A stretch of DNA of 64,000 nt from Microbacterium sp. M28. GTDB taxonomy: Bacteria; Actinomycetota; Actinomycetes; Actinomycetales; Microbacteriaceae. Below are positions 43,172 through 51,738 of the stretch, in pieces. Made by a program: the position numbers and the translations under genes. The notes below the pieces were generated by a model, which was given only the letters and a program-made list of their open reading frames with translations, made no database searches and was not told where the DNA came from. Numbering within the stretch: the first letter of the stretch is position 1; each line of letters starts with the position of its first letter. The stretch spans positions 186,001-250,000 of the forward strand of contig NZ_CP107546.1 of NCBI RefSeq assembly GCF_025836995.1, written 5' to 3'.

Positions 43172-43203
43172 GTCGCGGCATCCGCCCTGTCCGATCCCGG
43201 TCG

Positions 43204-43209
43204 TAGGCT
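43204..43209 (+). promoter_or_regulatory. -10 box (TAGGCT) of leaderless M13 peptidase mRNA
   Basis: TAGGCT ends seven bases before the ATG at 43217. No ribosome-binding site is present. Confidence 0.6.
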
Positions 43210-43216
43210 GTTGCTC

Positions 43217-45181
43217 ATGACTGACGCGCTTCCCGCAGGCCTGGCCATCTCCGAGTTCAGCTCCGACATCCGACCGCAGGACGACCTGTACCGGCATGTG
43301 AACGGCGCGTGGATCGACCGCACCGACATCCCCGGCGACAAGGCTCGCTGGGGCTCGTTCCACCTCCTCGCCGAGCAGGCGGAGAAGGACGTGCGCGCGA
43401 TCATCGAGGAATCGCAGACCGCGGAAGCCGGAACGCAGGCGCGCAAGATCGGCGATCTGTTCGCCAGTTTCATGGAAACCGAGCGCATCGCCGCGGCCGG
43501 CGTCACCCCGCTGGCCGACACGCTCGCCGAGATCGACGCGATCGACGGCATCCCCGCCTTCCTGCACACGCTCGGCGTCTACGAACGGGACGGCCGTGCG
43601 CACCTGATCAGCTTCTATGTCGATCAGGACTCGGGCAACCCGGACCGCTACGTGCCGGTCCTCGTGCAGTCGGGTCTCTCGCTCCCGGACGAGAGCTACT
43701 ACCGTCTGGAGAGCTTCGAGAGCACCCGCGCAACGTACCGCGCGCACCTCGAGCGCCTGCTCGCGCTCGCCGGCCTCGCGGACGCCACGGCCGAGGCCGA
43801 CCGGTCGATCGCCCTCGAGGCCGAGCTGGCGGGGCACCACTGGGACAACGTGCGCAGCCGCGACGCCGTCGCGACCTACAACCTCAAGACGTGGGACGAG
43901 ATCCAGGCTCTCGCCGGTGCCGACCTGACCCCCTGGCGTGACGCCGTTGCACCGACGAACTCCGGCGCGTTCGACGAGGCCGTCGTCTCGCAGCCGAGCT
44001 TCTTCGAGGGCCTCGGCGCGCTGCTGGTCGCCGAGCGCCTCGACGACTGGAAGGCCTGGCTGCGCGCCCAGATCGTGCATGCCGCCGCACCGTACCTGAC
44101 CGACGACATCGTGCTGGAGAACTTCTCGTTCTACGGCACCGAGCTCTCCGGCATCCCGACCATCCGCGAGCGCTGGAAGCGCGGCGTCTCGCTGACCGAG
44201 GGGGCCCTCGGCGAGGCGATCGGCAAGGTCTACGTCGAGCGGCACTACCCGCCGACGGCCAAGGCCGCCATGGACGAGCTCGTGGCGAACCTCATTGAGG
44301 CGTACCGGCAGAGCATCTCCGAACTCGAGTGGATGAGTCCCGAGACGCGCGAGAAGGCCCTGGCCAAACTCGCCGCCTTCACGCCGAAGATCGGCCACCC
44401 CGAGGTGTGGCGAGACTACAGCTCGCTCGAGATCGATGCCGCCGACCTGTTCGGCAACGTCCGCCGTGCGAATGTCTTCGAGCACGACCGCAACGTCGAC
44501 AAGGTCGGCGGGCCCATCGACCGCCTGGAGTGGCACATGCCGCCGCAGATGGTCAACGCGTACTACAACCCCTCGATGAACGAGATCGTGTTCCCCGCGG
44601 CCATCCTGCAGTACCCGTTCTTCGACGCCACCCGCGATGCGGCAGCGAACTACGGCGGCATCGGCGCGGTGATCGGCCACGAGATCGGACACGGCTTCGA
44701 CGACCAGGGCAGCCGATACGACGGCCAGGGCAAGCTCGAGGACTGGTGGACCGACGCCGATCGCGCCGCGTTCGAGGAGCGCACCAAGGCGCTGATCGCG
44801 CAGTACGACGCGCTCGTGCCGGTGGGCCTCGATGCGGAGCACCACGTCAACGGCGCGCTCACGATCGGCGAGAACATCGGTGACCTCGGCGGTCTCGGCA
44901 TCGCCCTGAAGGCGTACGAGCTGTCGCTGGGCGGCGCGGAGGCGCCCATCATCGACGGCTACACCGGGGTGCAGCGGCTCTTCCTGTCGTGGGCCCAGGC
45001 CTGGCAGCAGAAGAGCCGGGACGCCGAGACGATCCGCCTCCTCACGATCGATCCGCATTCGCCGAACGAGTTCCGCTGCAACCAGATCGTGCGTAACATC
45101 GACGCCTTCTACACGGCGTTCGACGTCACAGCGCAGGACGCGCTGTTCCTGCCGGCTGACGGGCGTGTGACGATCTGGTGA
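43217..45181 (+). CDS. M13 family zinc metallopeptidase (neprilysin-like)
   Basis: A 654-residue endopeptidase for short peptides. The zinc site is VIGHEIGHGFDDQGS (HExxH near residue 487) with the third ligand in TIGENIGDLGG. NAYYNPSMNEIVFPAAI is the substrate-binding NAYY motif, and the end (NEFRCNQIVRNIDAFYTAFDV) is typical. No signal peptide or membrane segment is seen, so the enzyme is probably cytoplasmic, as in other actinobacterial PepO-like proteins. The gene is single, with its own leaderless-type promoter. Confidence 0.95.
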   Translation: MTDALPAGLAISEFSSDIRPQDDLYRHVNGAWIDRTDIPGDKARWGSFHLLAEQAEKDVRAIIEESQTAEAGTQARKIGDLFASFMETERIAAAGVTPLADTLAEIDAIDGIPAFLHTLGVYERDGRAHLISFYVDQDSGNPDRYVPVLVQSGLSLPDESYYRLESFESTRATYRAHLERLLALAGLADATAEADRSIALEAELAGHHWDNVRSRDAVATYNLKTWDEIQALAGADLTPWRDAVAPTNSGAFDEAVVSQPSFFEGLGALLVAERLDDWKAWLRAQIVHAAAPYLTDDIVLENFSFYGTELSGIPTIRERWKRGVSLTEGALGEAIGKVYVERHYPPTAKAAMDELVANLIEAYRQSISELEWMSPETREKALAKLAAFTPKIGHPEVWRDYSSLEIDAADLFGNVRRANVFEHDRNVDKVGGPIDRLEWHMPPQMVNAYYNPSMNEIVFPAAILQYPFFDATRDAAANYGGIGAVIGHEIGHGFDDQGSRYDGQGKLEDWWTDADRAAFEERTKALIAQYDALVPVGLDAEHHVNGALTIGENIGDLGGLGIALKAYELSLGGAEAPIIDGYTGVQRLFLSWAQAWQQKSRDAETIRLLTIDPHSPNEFRCNQIVRNIDAFYTAFDVTAQDALFLPADGRVTIW

Positions 45182-45208
45182 CTATTCACGGCCTCGGGTG
45201 ATCACGGG

Positions 45209-45245
45209 GGGAGGGGGCGGGGTTACGATATCCCCGCCCCCTCCC
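45209..45245 (+). terminator. G-rich hairpin (14-bp stem) with a -10-like loop
   Basis: Positions 45209-45222 pair perfectly with 45232-45245. The 9-nt loop TTACGATAT includes TACGAT, a possible -10. It follows the M13 peptidase stop by 27 bp and precedes the next GTG. No U-tract follows. The G-runs of the left arm could also form a quadruplex. Confidence 0.6.
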
Positions 45246-45269
45246 ACCCCTTGTCGTGAAGGACCACGC

Positions 45270-46208
45270 GTGGGTTCCTCCCTCCCCCCGGCTCCCGAGC
45301 CTTTCGACGGCGCATCGCCGACCGCTGTGCGCCGTTCGCACCGCAGCGCCCGACGCCTGCCGCGTCGCGCCGCCGTCGGCCGACGGTCCTTCGACGCCAC
45401 GCTGAAGGCGCTGGAGGAACTGGCGGATGCCGGGGCGCAGGTGTCCGTGCACGTCGTCGACCTCGACACCCACCGGCACGTCCTCTCCGGCGACGATCAC
45501 CTGCCCATGCCGATCGCGGGTCTCGGCGTCGTCCCGCTGCTGATCGAGGTGGCCGCCGCCTTCGAGGACGGCAGCCTCGACCCGCTCGAGATCGTCGAGC
45601 GCTCATCGGTCGATGCCGTCACGACGTCGGGGCTGTGGAGGCATCTGCGCGCACCCGCGCTTCCGCTGACCGACCTCGCCGTGCTGGCGGCCACCGCGGG
45701 TGACCCGATCGCCGTCAACGCGCTGCTGCAGCGCGTCGGACACGAGCGCGTGAGTGCCCGCATCGAAGCGCTCGGCCTCACCCGGACTGCCGTGCTGGAC
45801 CGCTTCCGCGATCGCCGCGGACCCGACGACGCGCCTCAGGTCGCCGTCGGGTCGAGCCGCGAACTCGCCGGTCTCTTCTCCGCGCTGGTGAACTCCGAGG
45901 TCGTGGATGCCGCGGTGAGCGCCCAGGTCGCCGAATGGCTGAGCCTGAATCAGGACCTGAGCCTGGTGGCCGCGTCCACCGGTCTCGACCCCTTCGCGCA
46001 CGATCACGACGAGCACGGGCTGCTGTTCATCAACAAGACCGGTCGCGACCGCGGAGTGCGGGCCGAAGCCGGTGTGCTCGCAGGGCCGCGGTCGGGCATC
46101 GCCTACGCGATGATCGTGTGCTTCGACGATCTGTCCATCGCGCATCGACTGCGCGCGCACGACGCCTTCCGCGTGCTCGGCGTCGACCTGATGGAGTACG
46201 CGCACTGA
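45270..46208 (+). CDS. Class A beta-lactamase-fold protein lacking the catalytic serine
   Basis: A 312-residue protein with the layout of class A serine hydrolases: VSVHVVDLDTHRHVLSGDDHLPM, then the helix that normally begins with SxxK, then ATAGDPIAVNALLQRVG in the SDN position, and INKTGRDRG as the KTG motif. The nucleophile motif reads PIAGLGVVPLL, with neither the Ser nor the Lys, and SDN is replaced by GDP. Penicillin hydrolysis is therefore unlikely; binding or scaffolding is possible. There is no signal peptide; the N-terminus is Arg-rich. The GTG at 45270 follows AAGGA. Confidence 0.85.
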   Translation: MGSSLPPAPEPFDGASPTAVRRSHRSARRLPRRAAVGRRSFDATLKALEELADAGAQVSVHVVDLDTHRHVLSGDDHLPMPIAGLGVVPLLIEVAAAFEDGSLDPLEIVERSSVDAVTTSGLWRHLRAPALPLTDLAVLAATAGDPIAVNALLQRVGHERVSARIEALGLTRTAVLDRFRDRRGPDDAPQVAVGSSRELAGLFSALVNSEVVDAAVSAQVAEWLSLNQDLSLVAASTGLDPFAHDHDEHGLLFINKTGRDRGVRAEAGVLAGPRSGIAYAMIVCFDDLSIAHRLRAHDAFRVLGVDLMEYAH

Positions 46209-46222
46209 GGTCCCTCGCTCGG

Positions 46223-46249
46223 CCGGTCTCGCTCGTCGAGCGAGGCCGG
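46223..46249. terminator. Bidirectional hairpin between convergent genes
   Basis: CCGGTCTCGCTCG and CGAGCGAGGCCGG pair in 12 of 13 positions around a single T. It lies between the ends of the beta-lactamase-fold and TspO-like genes. The rest of the gap 46209-46293 holds nothing I recognise. Confidence 0.7.
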
Positions 46250-46293
46250 CGGAGCCACCGCCCGAGGCGAAACGGATTCTCCGCGCAGGCGCG

Positions 46294-47091
46294 TCAGCGA
46301 CCGGTGCGACGAGACCGGACGATGCCGACGACACCCGCTGCCAGGATGATGACCGCCGCGGCCACGGCGGTGACGCCGATCGCGATGCTCGACGGCTCTC
46401 CGCTCAGGCGGCCGACGGCGAGCCATGCCAGACCCCAGGCCGATGCGATCGCCGGAGCGAGCCGGTGCGTGGCCAGCGCACTGGCCACGCCGATCGCGGT
46501 GACGACGACGAGCACGATCACGCCCCAGACGTCCGCCTGCGCCTCCAGCTCGCCGGGCAGCGTCTGCGTCAGCCAGGCGGCGGTGTTGGCGACGGTCGCG
46601 ATCGTGACCCAGCCGAAGTGCAGGCCCATGCTCCCGTCGACGAGGAGCCGGTCGATTCCGTTGCGTGCTGGTGCGGCGCCGAGGAGGACGATGATCCGTG
46701 CCAGGACGGCCAGCAGCACCGCGATGACAAGCACCGTGAGGATGAGCGTGCCGAAGCGTGCGACGACGAGCCAGAGTCCGTTGAGCACCAGGGATGCCGC
46801 GATCCACCACCCGGCGCGGCGCTGGCGCTCGTCGGCGCGCTGCGCGGGCAGCGCCTGCCAGATCGTGTAACCGGTCAGCCCGACGTAGATGACGGTCCAG
46901 ATCGCGAAGGCCGGGCCGGCGGGCGCGAGATAGGAGCCGTCGGCCGCGAGCGCGCCGTTCTGCAGTTCGTTGACGGGTGCGCCGCCGAACGCTCCGCCGC
47001 CGACCGTGGCGCCGATCAGCATGAACACGGCGGCCGCGATGACGGCCGATTGGCGGACGATGTCCCTGGTCGTGCTGCTCGTGTCGCTCAT
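46294..47091 (-). CDS. TspO/MBR-like (tryptophan-rich sensory) membrane protein
   Basis: A 265-residue membrane protein with about seven hydrophobic segments. APAGPAFAIWTVIYVGLTGYTIWQALP (about 57-83) is the conserved tryptophan-rich motif of the TspO group, in the longer-than-usual form found in actinobacteria. Classical TspO has five helices and about 160 residues, so this is an extended relative. It may sense or carry tetrapyrroles. The ATG at 47091 lies six bases after TAGGGT. Confidence 0.82.
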   Translation of the reverse strand: MSDTSSTTRDIVRQSAVIAAAVFMLIGATVGGGAFGGAPVNELQNGALAADGSYLAPAGPAFAIWTVIYVGLTGYTIWQALPAQRADERQRRAGWWIAASLVLNGLWLVVARFGTLILTVLVIAVLLAVLARIIVLLGAAPARNGIDRLLVDGSMGLHFGWVTIATVANTAAWLTQTLPGELEAQADVWGVIVLVVVTAIGVASALATHRLAPAIASAWGLAWLAVGRLSGEPSSIAIGVTAVAAAVIILAAGVVGIVRSRRTGR

Positions 47092-47097
47092 GCCCCG

Positions 47098-47103
47098 ACC
47101 CTA
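47098..47103 (-). promoter_or_regulatory. -10 box (TAGGGT) of leaderless TspO-like mRNA
   Basis: TAGGGT on the minus strand ends exactly six bases before the ATG at 47091. Confidence 0.6.
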
Positions 47104-47160
47104 CCGAGCGGCCACGCGATCCGCGCCGCCTTGACAGGCGCCGTCGGATGCGGGATGCAT

Positions 47161-48357
47161 TCAGGCGCGCACGCGCCGGGCGCCCTCGCCGAGAGCCGCC
47201 AGCTTCGCCCACGCGATGTCGGCGTGCACACGACCGCCCAGGCCGCAGTCGGTCGAGGCGATCACCCGCTCCGCGCCCACGATGTCCGTGAAGCGCGTGA
47301 TGCGCTGAGCGACGAGGTCGGGGTGCTCGACGACGTTCGTGGCATGGCTGACGACGCCGGGTACGAGGACGAGATCGTCCGGAACAGCCGCATCGGCCCA
47401 GGCGCCGAACTCGTGCTCGTGGCGGACGTTGCCGGCCTCGAACGAGATCGAGCCGACGTTCGCCTTCAGCACCTCGGGGAGGATCTTCGCGATCTCGATG
47501 TCGGTGACGTGCGGGCCGTGCCAGGAGCCCCAGCACAGGTGCAGCCGTACGAGTTCCTTCGGCAGTCCCTCGATCGCGTGGTTCAGCGCTTCGATGCTCT
47601 TCGCGGTGAAGGCGAGGTAGTCCTCGACGCTCGGCTCCGGGCTGATCTGATCCCAGTTCTCGGCGAGCGACGGGTCGTCGAGCTGGACGATGAGTCCGGC
47701 ATCCGTGATCGCCTTGTACTCCTCGCGCAGCGTCTCGGCCCATGCCCACAGGTGCTCGTCGTACGTGGCGTAGTGCTCGTTCCACACGCGGGCGGCCGAG
47801 CCGGGGGCGATCGCGGTGATGAAGCCCTGCTCCCCGTCGCGGAGGGCGGCCTTGAGCTGACGGACATCGGCCGCCACGGCATCCTGGCCGCGATACGAGA
47901 GCGGCCCGGTGGTCGTGGGGAACTCGGTCGCCGGCTTGCCCTCGAACGCCCCGGAGTGCGGGTCGCTGTAGACGGCGGGGAACAGCTGGCGGTCCCGGCG
48001 GTCGACGAAACTGGTGAGCTCGATGTTCCCCGGGCTCGACACGGCCGTCGGCTGGGTGAAGAGGTTGTTGTCCGTGAGGGCGAGGCCGTTCACGCGCTGG
48101 AACGAGTAGCTCCACCAGGCGCCGTAGTCGAGCGGGTTCGACATCGCTTTGCCGAACTCGCCGTCACCGACGAGCGTGATGCCCGCATCGCGCTGACGCT
48201 GCACGACGTCCGCGACGGCATCCGCGACCAGCTCCTCGAACTCGGGCGTCGTCTCGAGCGTGAAGCCGTCGTCTCCGACCGCACGGGCGGCGTTGGCCGC
48301 GATGAGGGCGTCGGTTCGGGGCAGGCTTCCGGATGTGGTGGTGGCGATCGTGCTCAT
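47161..48357 (-). CDS. MetE C-terminal-like (cobalamin-independent methyltransferase family) protein
   Basis: A 398-residue protein equal to the catalytic half of cobalamin-independent methionine synthase; the N-terminal half of MetE is absent. The zinc ligands can be placed: His and Cys in RLHLCWGSWHGPH, Glu in ISFEAGN and Cys in STDCGLGGR. Such short forms include epoxyalkane:coenzyme M transferase-like and core methionine synthases. The methyl donor is uncertain. The ATG lies six bases after TAGCGT. It diverges from the 48429 gene. Confidence 0.88.
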   Translation of the reverse strand: MSTIATTTSGSLPRTDALIAANAARAVGDDGFTLETTPEFEELVADAVADVVQRQRDAGITLVGDGEFGKAMSNPLDYGAWWSYSFQRVNGLALTDNNLFTQPTAVSSPGNIELTSFVDRRDRQLFPAVYSDPHSGAFEGKPATEFPTTTGPLSYRGQDAVAADVRQLKAALRDGEQGFITAIAPGSAARVWNEHYATYDEHLWAWAETLREEYKAITDAGLIVQLDDPSLAENWDQISPEPSVEDYLAFTAKSIEALNHAIEGLPKELVRLHLCWGSWHGPHVTDIEIAKILPEVLKANVGSISFEAGNVRHEHEFGAWADAAVPDDLVLVPGVVSHATNVVEHPDLVAQRITRFTDIVGAERVIASTDCGLGGRVHADIAWAKLAALGEGARRVRA

Positions 48358-48363
48358 GCTCCG

Positions 48364-48369
48364 ACGCTA
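48364..48369 (-). promoter_or_regulatory. -10 box (TAGCGT) of the MetE-like gene
   Basis: TAGCGT on the minus strand ends six bases before the ATG at 48357. Confidence 0.6.
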
Positions 48370-48416
48370 TCGGGATGCCGCGGCTGCCGCCGATTCGCGT
48401 GACGAACGGTGACCCG

Positions 48417-48422
48417 TAGGCT
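48417..48422 (+). promoter_or_regulatory. -10 box (TAGGCT) of the 48429 gene
   Basis: TAGGCT ends six bases before the ATG at 48429. With the minus-strand box at 48364-48369 it makes a divergent pair of leaderless promoters. Confidence 0.6.
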
Positions 48423-48428
48423 CGATGC

Positions 48429-48824
48429 ATGACCGACCCCGACTGGACGCCGCATCGTCGAGACGACGGCGAGCTGCTCGGATGGATCCATCCGGCCGGC
48501 GATGAATGGACCGCGATCGATGTGCTCGGGCGTCCCGTCGCGGAGGCAGTCGAGTGGCTGGACGCCGAGTCGGCGCTCGAGGAGCACGGGCTCGCCTGGC
48601 TCGCCGACGCCTGGATGCTCGAGGGTGAGTCCGAACGTCCGCTGCGCGTGCGGATCGTCGAGGTCACTCCGACGGATGCCGGTCGGACGGGCCGCATCGT
48701 CGTGAAGGTCGACGACTTCGGGGACATGAGCAGGCCGGCGTCCGAGCCGTTCGTCCTGCCGTGGCCGCTGCCTGCCCGCCTGCGGCCGCCGCACGCGGGC
48801 GACCCGGACCCGCGCGTGTTCTGA
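48429..48824 (+). CDS. Hypothetical protein, 131 residues
   Basis: A small soluble acidic protein; I do not recognise a named family. HRRDDGELLGWIHPAGDEWTAIDVLGRPV and PLRVRIVEVTPTDAGRTGRIVVKVDDFG suggest two beta-rich halves around a helical middle (SALEEHGLAWLADAWML). The strict leaderless promoter and high third-position GC support it as real. It converges on an MFS gene. Confidence 0.8.
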   Translation: MTDPDWTPHRRDDGELLGWIHPAGDEWTAIDVLGRPVAEAVEWLDAESALEEHGLAWLADAWMLEGESERPLRVRIVEVTPTDAGRTGRIVVKVDDFGDMSRPASEPFVLPWPLPARLRPPHAGDPDPRVF

Positions 48825-48844
48825 CCGCGGCGCGGCGGTGCCGG

Positions 48845-50284
48845 TCAGGGCAGGGACGGATGCTGCTCCGCCGCGCGCTGGCGGGGGATGAACAGCGACA
48901 GCACGACCGCGACGATGCCCGCGGCGATCGCCAGCCAGAAGCACACCTGGAAGGCCTCGCGCGTGGGGAGCGCCACACCGTCGACCTCGACGCTCATCGC
49001 GGCGAGCACGCCGCCCATCACGGCGGAAGCGCTCGAGGTCCCGACCGAGCGGAACAGCGCGTTCAGCCCGTTCGACGCCCCGGTCTCGTTCGCCGGCACC
49101 GAGCGCATGATGATCATCGGCATGGCGGCGAAGGTGAAGCCGATCCCGACGCCGATGAACAGGTTCGCGACGAGGATGTGCCAGACCTCGCTCGACCACA
49201 GCAGCACGAACACGTACGCCAGGACGATGGCCGCGGCGCCGCCGGTGAACAGCGGCCGGGGGCCGATCGTGCGCTCGAGCCAGCCCGACAGCGGAGAGAT
49301 CACCATCATCACGAGGCCGGCAGGCATCACGATGAGCGCGGCGCCGACCATGTCGAGCCCGAACCCGCTGCCGGTCTCGGCCGGGAGTTCGAGCATCTGC
49401 GGGAAGGTCACGTTGGAGGCGAACAGGGCGAACCCCATGCCGATCGCGGCGATGTTGGTGAACAGCACGGCCGGCCGAGCGGCGACGCGCAGATCGAGCA
49501 GCGGGTCGGCCGTGCGCAGCTGATACCAGCCCCACACGAGCAGGACGGCGACGCCGCCGACGATGCTGGTGAGGGTCAGCGGGGCGGTCCAGCCCCATTC
49601 GGCTCCGCGCGAGACGAACAGCAGGATGCCGGTCAACCCGATGGCCAGCCCGATCGCGCCGGGGATGTCCAGGCGTCCGGGGGAGCGCAGCACGTCCTCC
49701 GGCACGAACAGGAACACGAGGACCAGCCCGATGACGCCGAGCGCGGCGGCGAGCCAGAACAGCGTGTGCCAGTCGGCGTGCACGGCGAGCAGCGCCGCCA
49801 CCGGCATCCCGATCGCACCGCCGACCCCCATGGTCGCGCTCATCAGTGCGACGGCGGTGCCGAGTCGCTGCGGCGGCAGGATGTCGCGCATGATCGCGAT
49901 GCCCAGCGGGATGACGCCGGTGACGCCGCCCTGCAGCCCGCGACCGATGATGACGCCGACGATCGAACCGGACAGCGCCGCGATCAACGAACCCGCGACG
50001 AGCAGCGCGAGCAGCACCACCACGACGCGCCGCTTGCCGTACATGTCGCCCAGACGGCCGGAGATCGGCGTCGCGACCGCCGCGACGAGCAGGGTGATGG
50101 TCACGACCCAGGTCGTGTCTTCGCGGGAGGAGTTCAGGAGCCTCGGCAGCTCGGCCTGCAGCGGCACGACGAGCGTGAACATGAACGACGCGCAGAGGCC
50201 GGCGAACGCCAGCACGGCGACCGTGGCCCACCGGGGAGGGGTCCGGGAGAGGCGTCGACGCGCCTTCTCATCATCCGTACCCAC
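48845..50284 (-). CDS. MFS transporter, DHA2-like drug exporter
   Basis: A 479-residue transporter with about fourteen hydrophobic segments. GRLGDMYGKRRVVVV (about 77-91) is the loop 2-3 motif A, and GVGGAIGMPVAALLA is motif C of drug/H+ antiporters. TM7-8 is longer than in twelve-helix members, fitting DHA2. The GTG at 50284 lies six bases after TAGCCT. The substrate is unknown. Confidence 0.93.
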   Translation of the reverse strand: MGTDDEKARRRLSRTPPRWATVAVLAFAGLCASFMFTLVVPLQAELPRLLNSSREDTTWVVTITLLVAAVATPISGRLGDMYGKRRVVVVLLALLVAGSLIAALSGSIVGVIIGRGLQGGVTGVIPLGIAIMRDILPPQRLGTAVALMSATMGVGGAIGMPVAALLAVHADWHTLFWLAAALGVIGLVLVFLFVPEDVLRSPGRLDIPGAIGLAIGLTGILLFVSRGAEWGWTAPLTLTSIVGGVAVLLVWGWYQLRTADPLLDLRVAARPAVLFTNIAAIGMGFALFASNVTFPQMLELPAETGSGFGLDMVGAALIVMPAGLVMMVISPLSGWLERTIGPRPLFTGGAAAIVLAYVFVLLWSSEVWHILVANLFIGVGIGFTFAAMPMIIMRSVPANETGASNGLNALFRSVGTSSASAVMGGVLAAMSVEVDGVALPTREAFQVCFWLAIAAGIVAVVLSLFIPRQRAAEQHPSLP

Positions 50285-50290
50285 CCTGCA

Positions 50291-50296
50291 AGGCTA
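50291..50296 (-). promoter_or_regulatory. -10 box (TAGCCT) of leaderless MFS mRNA
   Basis: TAGCCT on the minus strand ends six bases before the GTG at 50284. Confidence 0.6.
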
Positions 50297-50323
50297 TCGG
50301 CGCTCGCGACATCGGGGCCGCGT

Positions 50324-50350
50324 GGTCACATTTCCGTCGCGGCGTTCGTC
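50324..50350 (+). promoter_or_regulatory. ECF41-type promoter (GGTCACA-N16-CGTC)
   Basis: GGTCACA (50324-50330) and CGTC (50347-50350) are separated by exactly 16 bp. The recognised ECF41 promoter is TGTCACA-N16-CGTC, so the match is close (one mismatch in the -35). It lies 31 bp before the oxidoreductase ATG. The ECF41 sigma factor encoded downstream is the probable user. Confidence 0.75.
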
Positions 50351-50380
50351 TCCCTCATGAACCCATCCGAAGGAGACCCC

Positions 50381-51715
50381 ATGCACACCTCAGTCGATTC
50401 ACTCGAAGGCTTCGCCGGCACGATCATCACCCCGGATTCGCCCGAATACGCATCGGCGGCCCGGACCGCACTCGGCACCGCGCACCCGGCGATCGTCCTG
50501 CGCCCAGCGGACGTCGTCGACGTGCAGCGCGCCGTGCGGTTCGCCGCGGCATCCGATCGCCCGCTCGTCATCCGCGGCGGCGGCCATTCGGCGGCCGGGC
50601 TGAGCACGGTCGACGACGGCATCGTCATCGACCTCGGCGCGCTGGATGCCGTCGAACTCCTGGACGAGCGCCGCGTGCGCGTGGGCGGCGGCGCGCTGTG
50701 GCGGCAGGTCGCGGAGACGCTCGCGCCGCACGGGCTCGCGATCTCCTCCGGCGACACGGCCGACGTCGGTGTCGGCGGGCTGACCCTCTCCGGCGGCATC
50801 GGCTGGATGGTGCGCAGGCACGGGCTCACGCTCGACCATCTCCGCGCGGTCGAGCTCGTGACGGCGGACGGCGAGGTGCTCCGCGTCGACGAGCACGCGC
50901 ACGCGGACCTGTTCTGGGCTCTTCGAGGCGGCGGCGGCGCGTACGGTGTGGTGACGGCGTTCGAGTTCGAGGCGCAGCCGACGCCCGGCTTCGCCTTCGC
51001 GGTGCTCACGTTCCCCGCCGATCGCGCAGCTCGCGTCGTTCCGGCGTGGGCCGACGTCATGCGGACGGCCGCGGAGGAGATCAGCTCGACGCTGGTGCTG
51101 GCGAATCCGCTCGCCGGCGGGCGCGAAGCGCCGATCCAGGTGACCTTCGCCCGCAGCGACGGCGGCGATGTCTGCGAGGTGGTCGCCGCTCTTCGTGCCG
51201 TGGCGGCGCCGCTGACCGAGGATGTGCGGCAGGCGCCGTACCTCGAGATCCTGCACGACGGGCAGGAACTGCCGGAGGTGCTGCGCGTCGCGCTGCGCAG
51301 CGGATTCGTGTCGGTCGACGCAGCGGATGCCGCGGTGACGTCCGTCGTCGACATGGCAGCGCAGGAGCAGCCGGCCGCGATCACGCTGCACGCCCTCGGC
51401 GGTGCGTTCGGCGCGGTTCCCGCCGACGCCACGGCGTTCGCGCATCGGAGCGCGGTGCTCATGGTCAGCACGTTCGCGGTGGCTCCTGTGCCCGCATACG
51501 ACGGTCTGCTCGCCCGCATGGAGGCGCTCTGGCGCCCGCTCGCCCCTCTCACGACCGGCGCGTACGCCAACTCGATCGACGGGACGGCGGCGGATGCCGT
51601 GGCATCCGTGTATCCCGAACGCACGCGCGGACGGCTGGGAGAGATCAAGCGCCGCTATGACTCTGCGAACCTGTTCTCGCGCACGTTCGTGCCCGCCCCG
51701 GCATCCGCGCGATAA
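50381..51715 (+). CDS. FAD-binding oxidoreductase (berberine-bridge/PCMH type)
   Basis: A 444-residue flavoenzyme. The PCMH-type FAD domain (residues 35-210) has IRGGGHSAAG, whose His is the usual site of covalent FAD, and GVGGLTLSGGIGWMVRRHG. The C-terminal YDSANLFSRTFVPAP is the BBE-like end. The second covalent Cys of bicovalent members is absent. It oxidises a small molecule or sugar, unknown. The ATG follows AAGGAG. It has an ECF41-type promoter, and the sigma factor gene follows, so the two form a sigma/target pair. Confidence 0.92.
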   Translation: MHTSVDSLEGFAGTIITPDSPEYASAARTALGTAHPAIVLRPADVVDVQRAVRFAAASDRPLVIRGGGHSAAGLSTVDDGIVIDLGALDAVELLDERRVRVGGGALWRQVAETLAPHGLAISSGDTADVGVGGLTLSGGIGWMVRRHGLTLDHLRAVELVTADGEVLRVDEHAHADLFWALRGGGGAYGVVTAFEFEAQPTPGFAFAVLTFPADRAARVVPAWADVMRTAAEEISSTLVLANPLAGGREAPIQVTFARSDGGDVCEVVAALRAVAAPLTEDVRQAPYLEILHDGQELPEVLRVALRSGFVSVDAADAAVTSVVDMAAQEQPAAITLHALGGAFGAVPADATAFAHRSAVLMVSTFAVAPVPAYDGLLARMEALWRPLAPLTTGAYANSIDGTAADAVASVYPERTRGRLGEIKRRYDSANLFSRTFVPAPASAR

Positions 51716-51738
51716 CGTCGCATCCGACGGGAGACAAC

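Noticed and set aside
42536..45058. An 840-codon minus-strand frame opposite the M13 peptidase and TetR genes
   Set aside because: Both plus-strand genes have clear family motifs. The antisense frame has Val/Arg/Gly-rich low-information sequence.
48761..50380. The upstream half of a 984-codon plus-strand frame before the FAD oxidoreductase
   Set aside because: The first 540 codons are an Arg/His/Asp-rich shadow of the MFS gene. The true oxidoreductase starts at ATG 50381 with AAGGAG before it.
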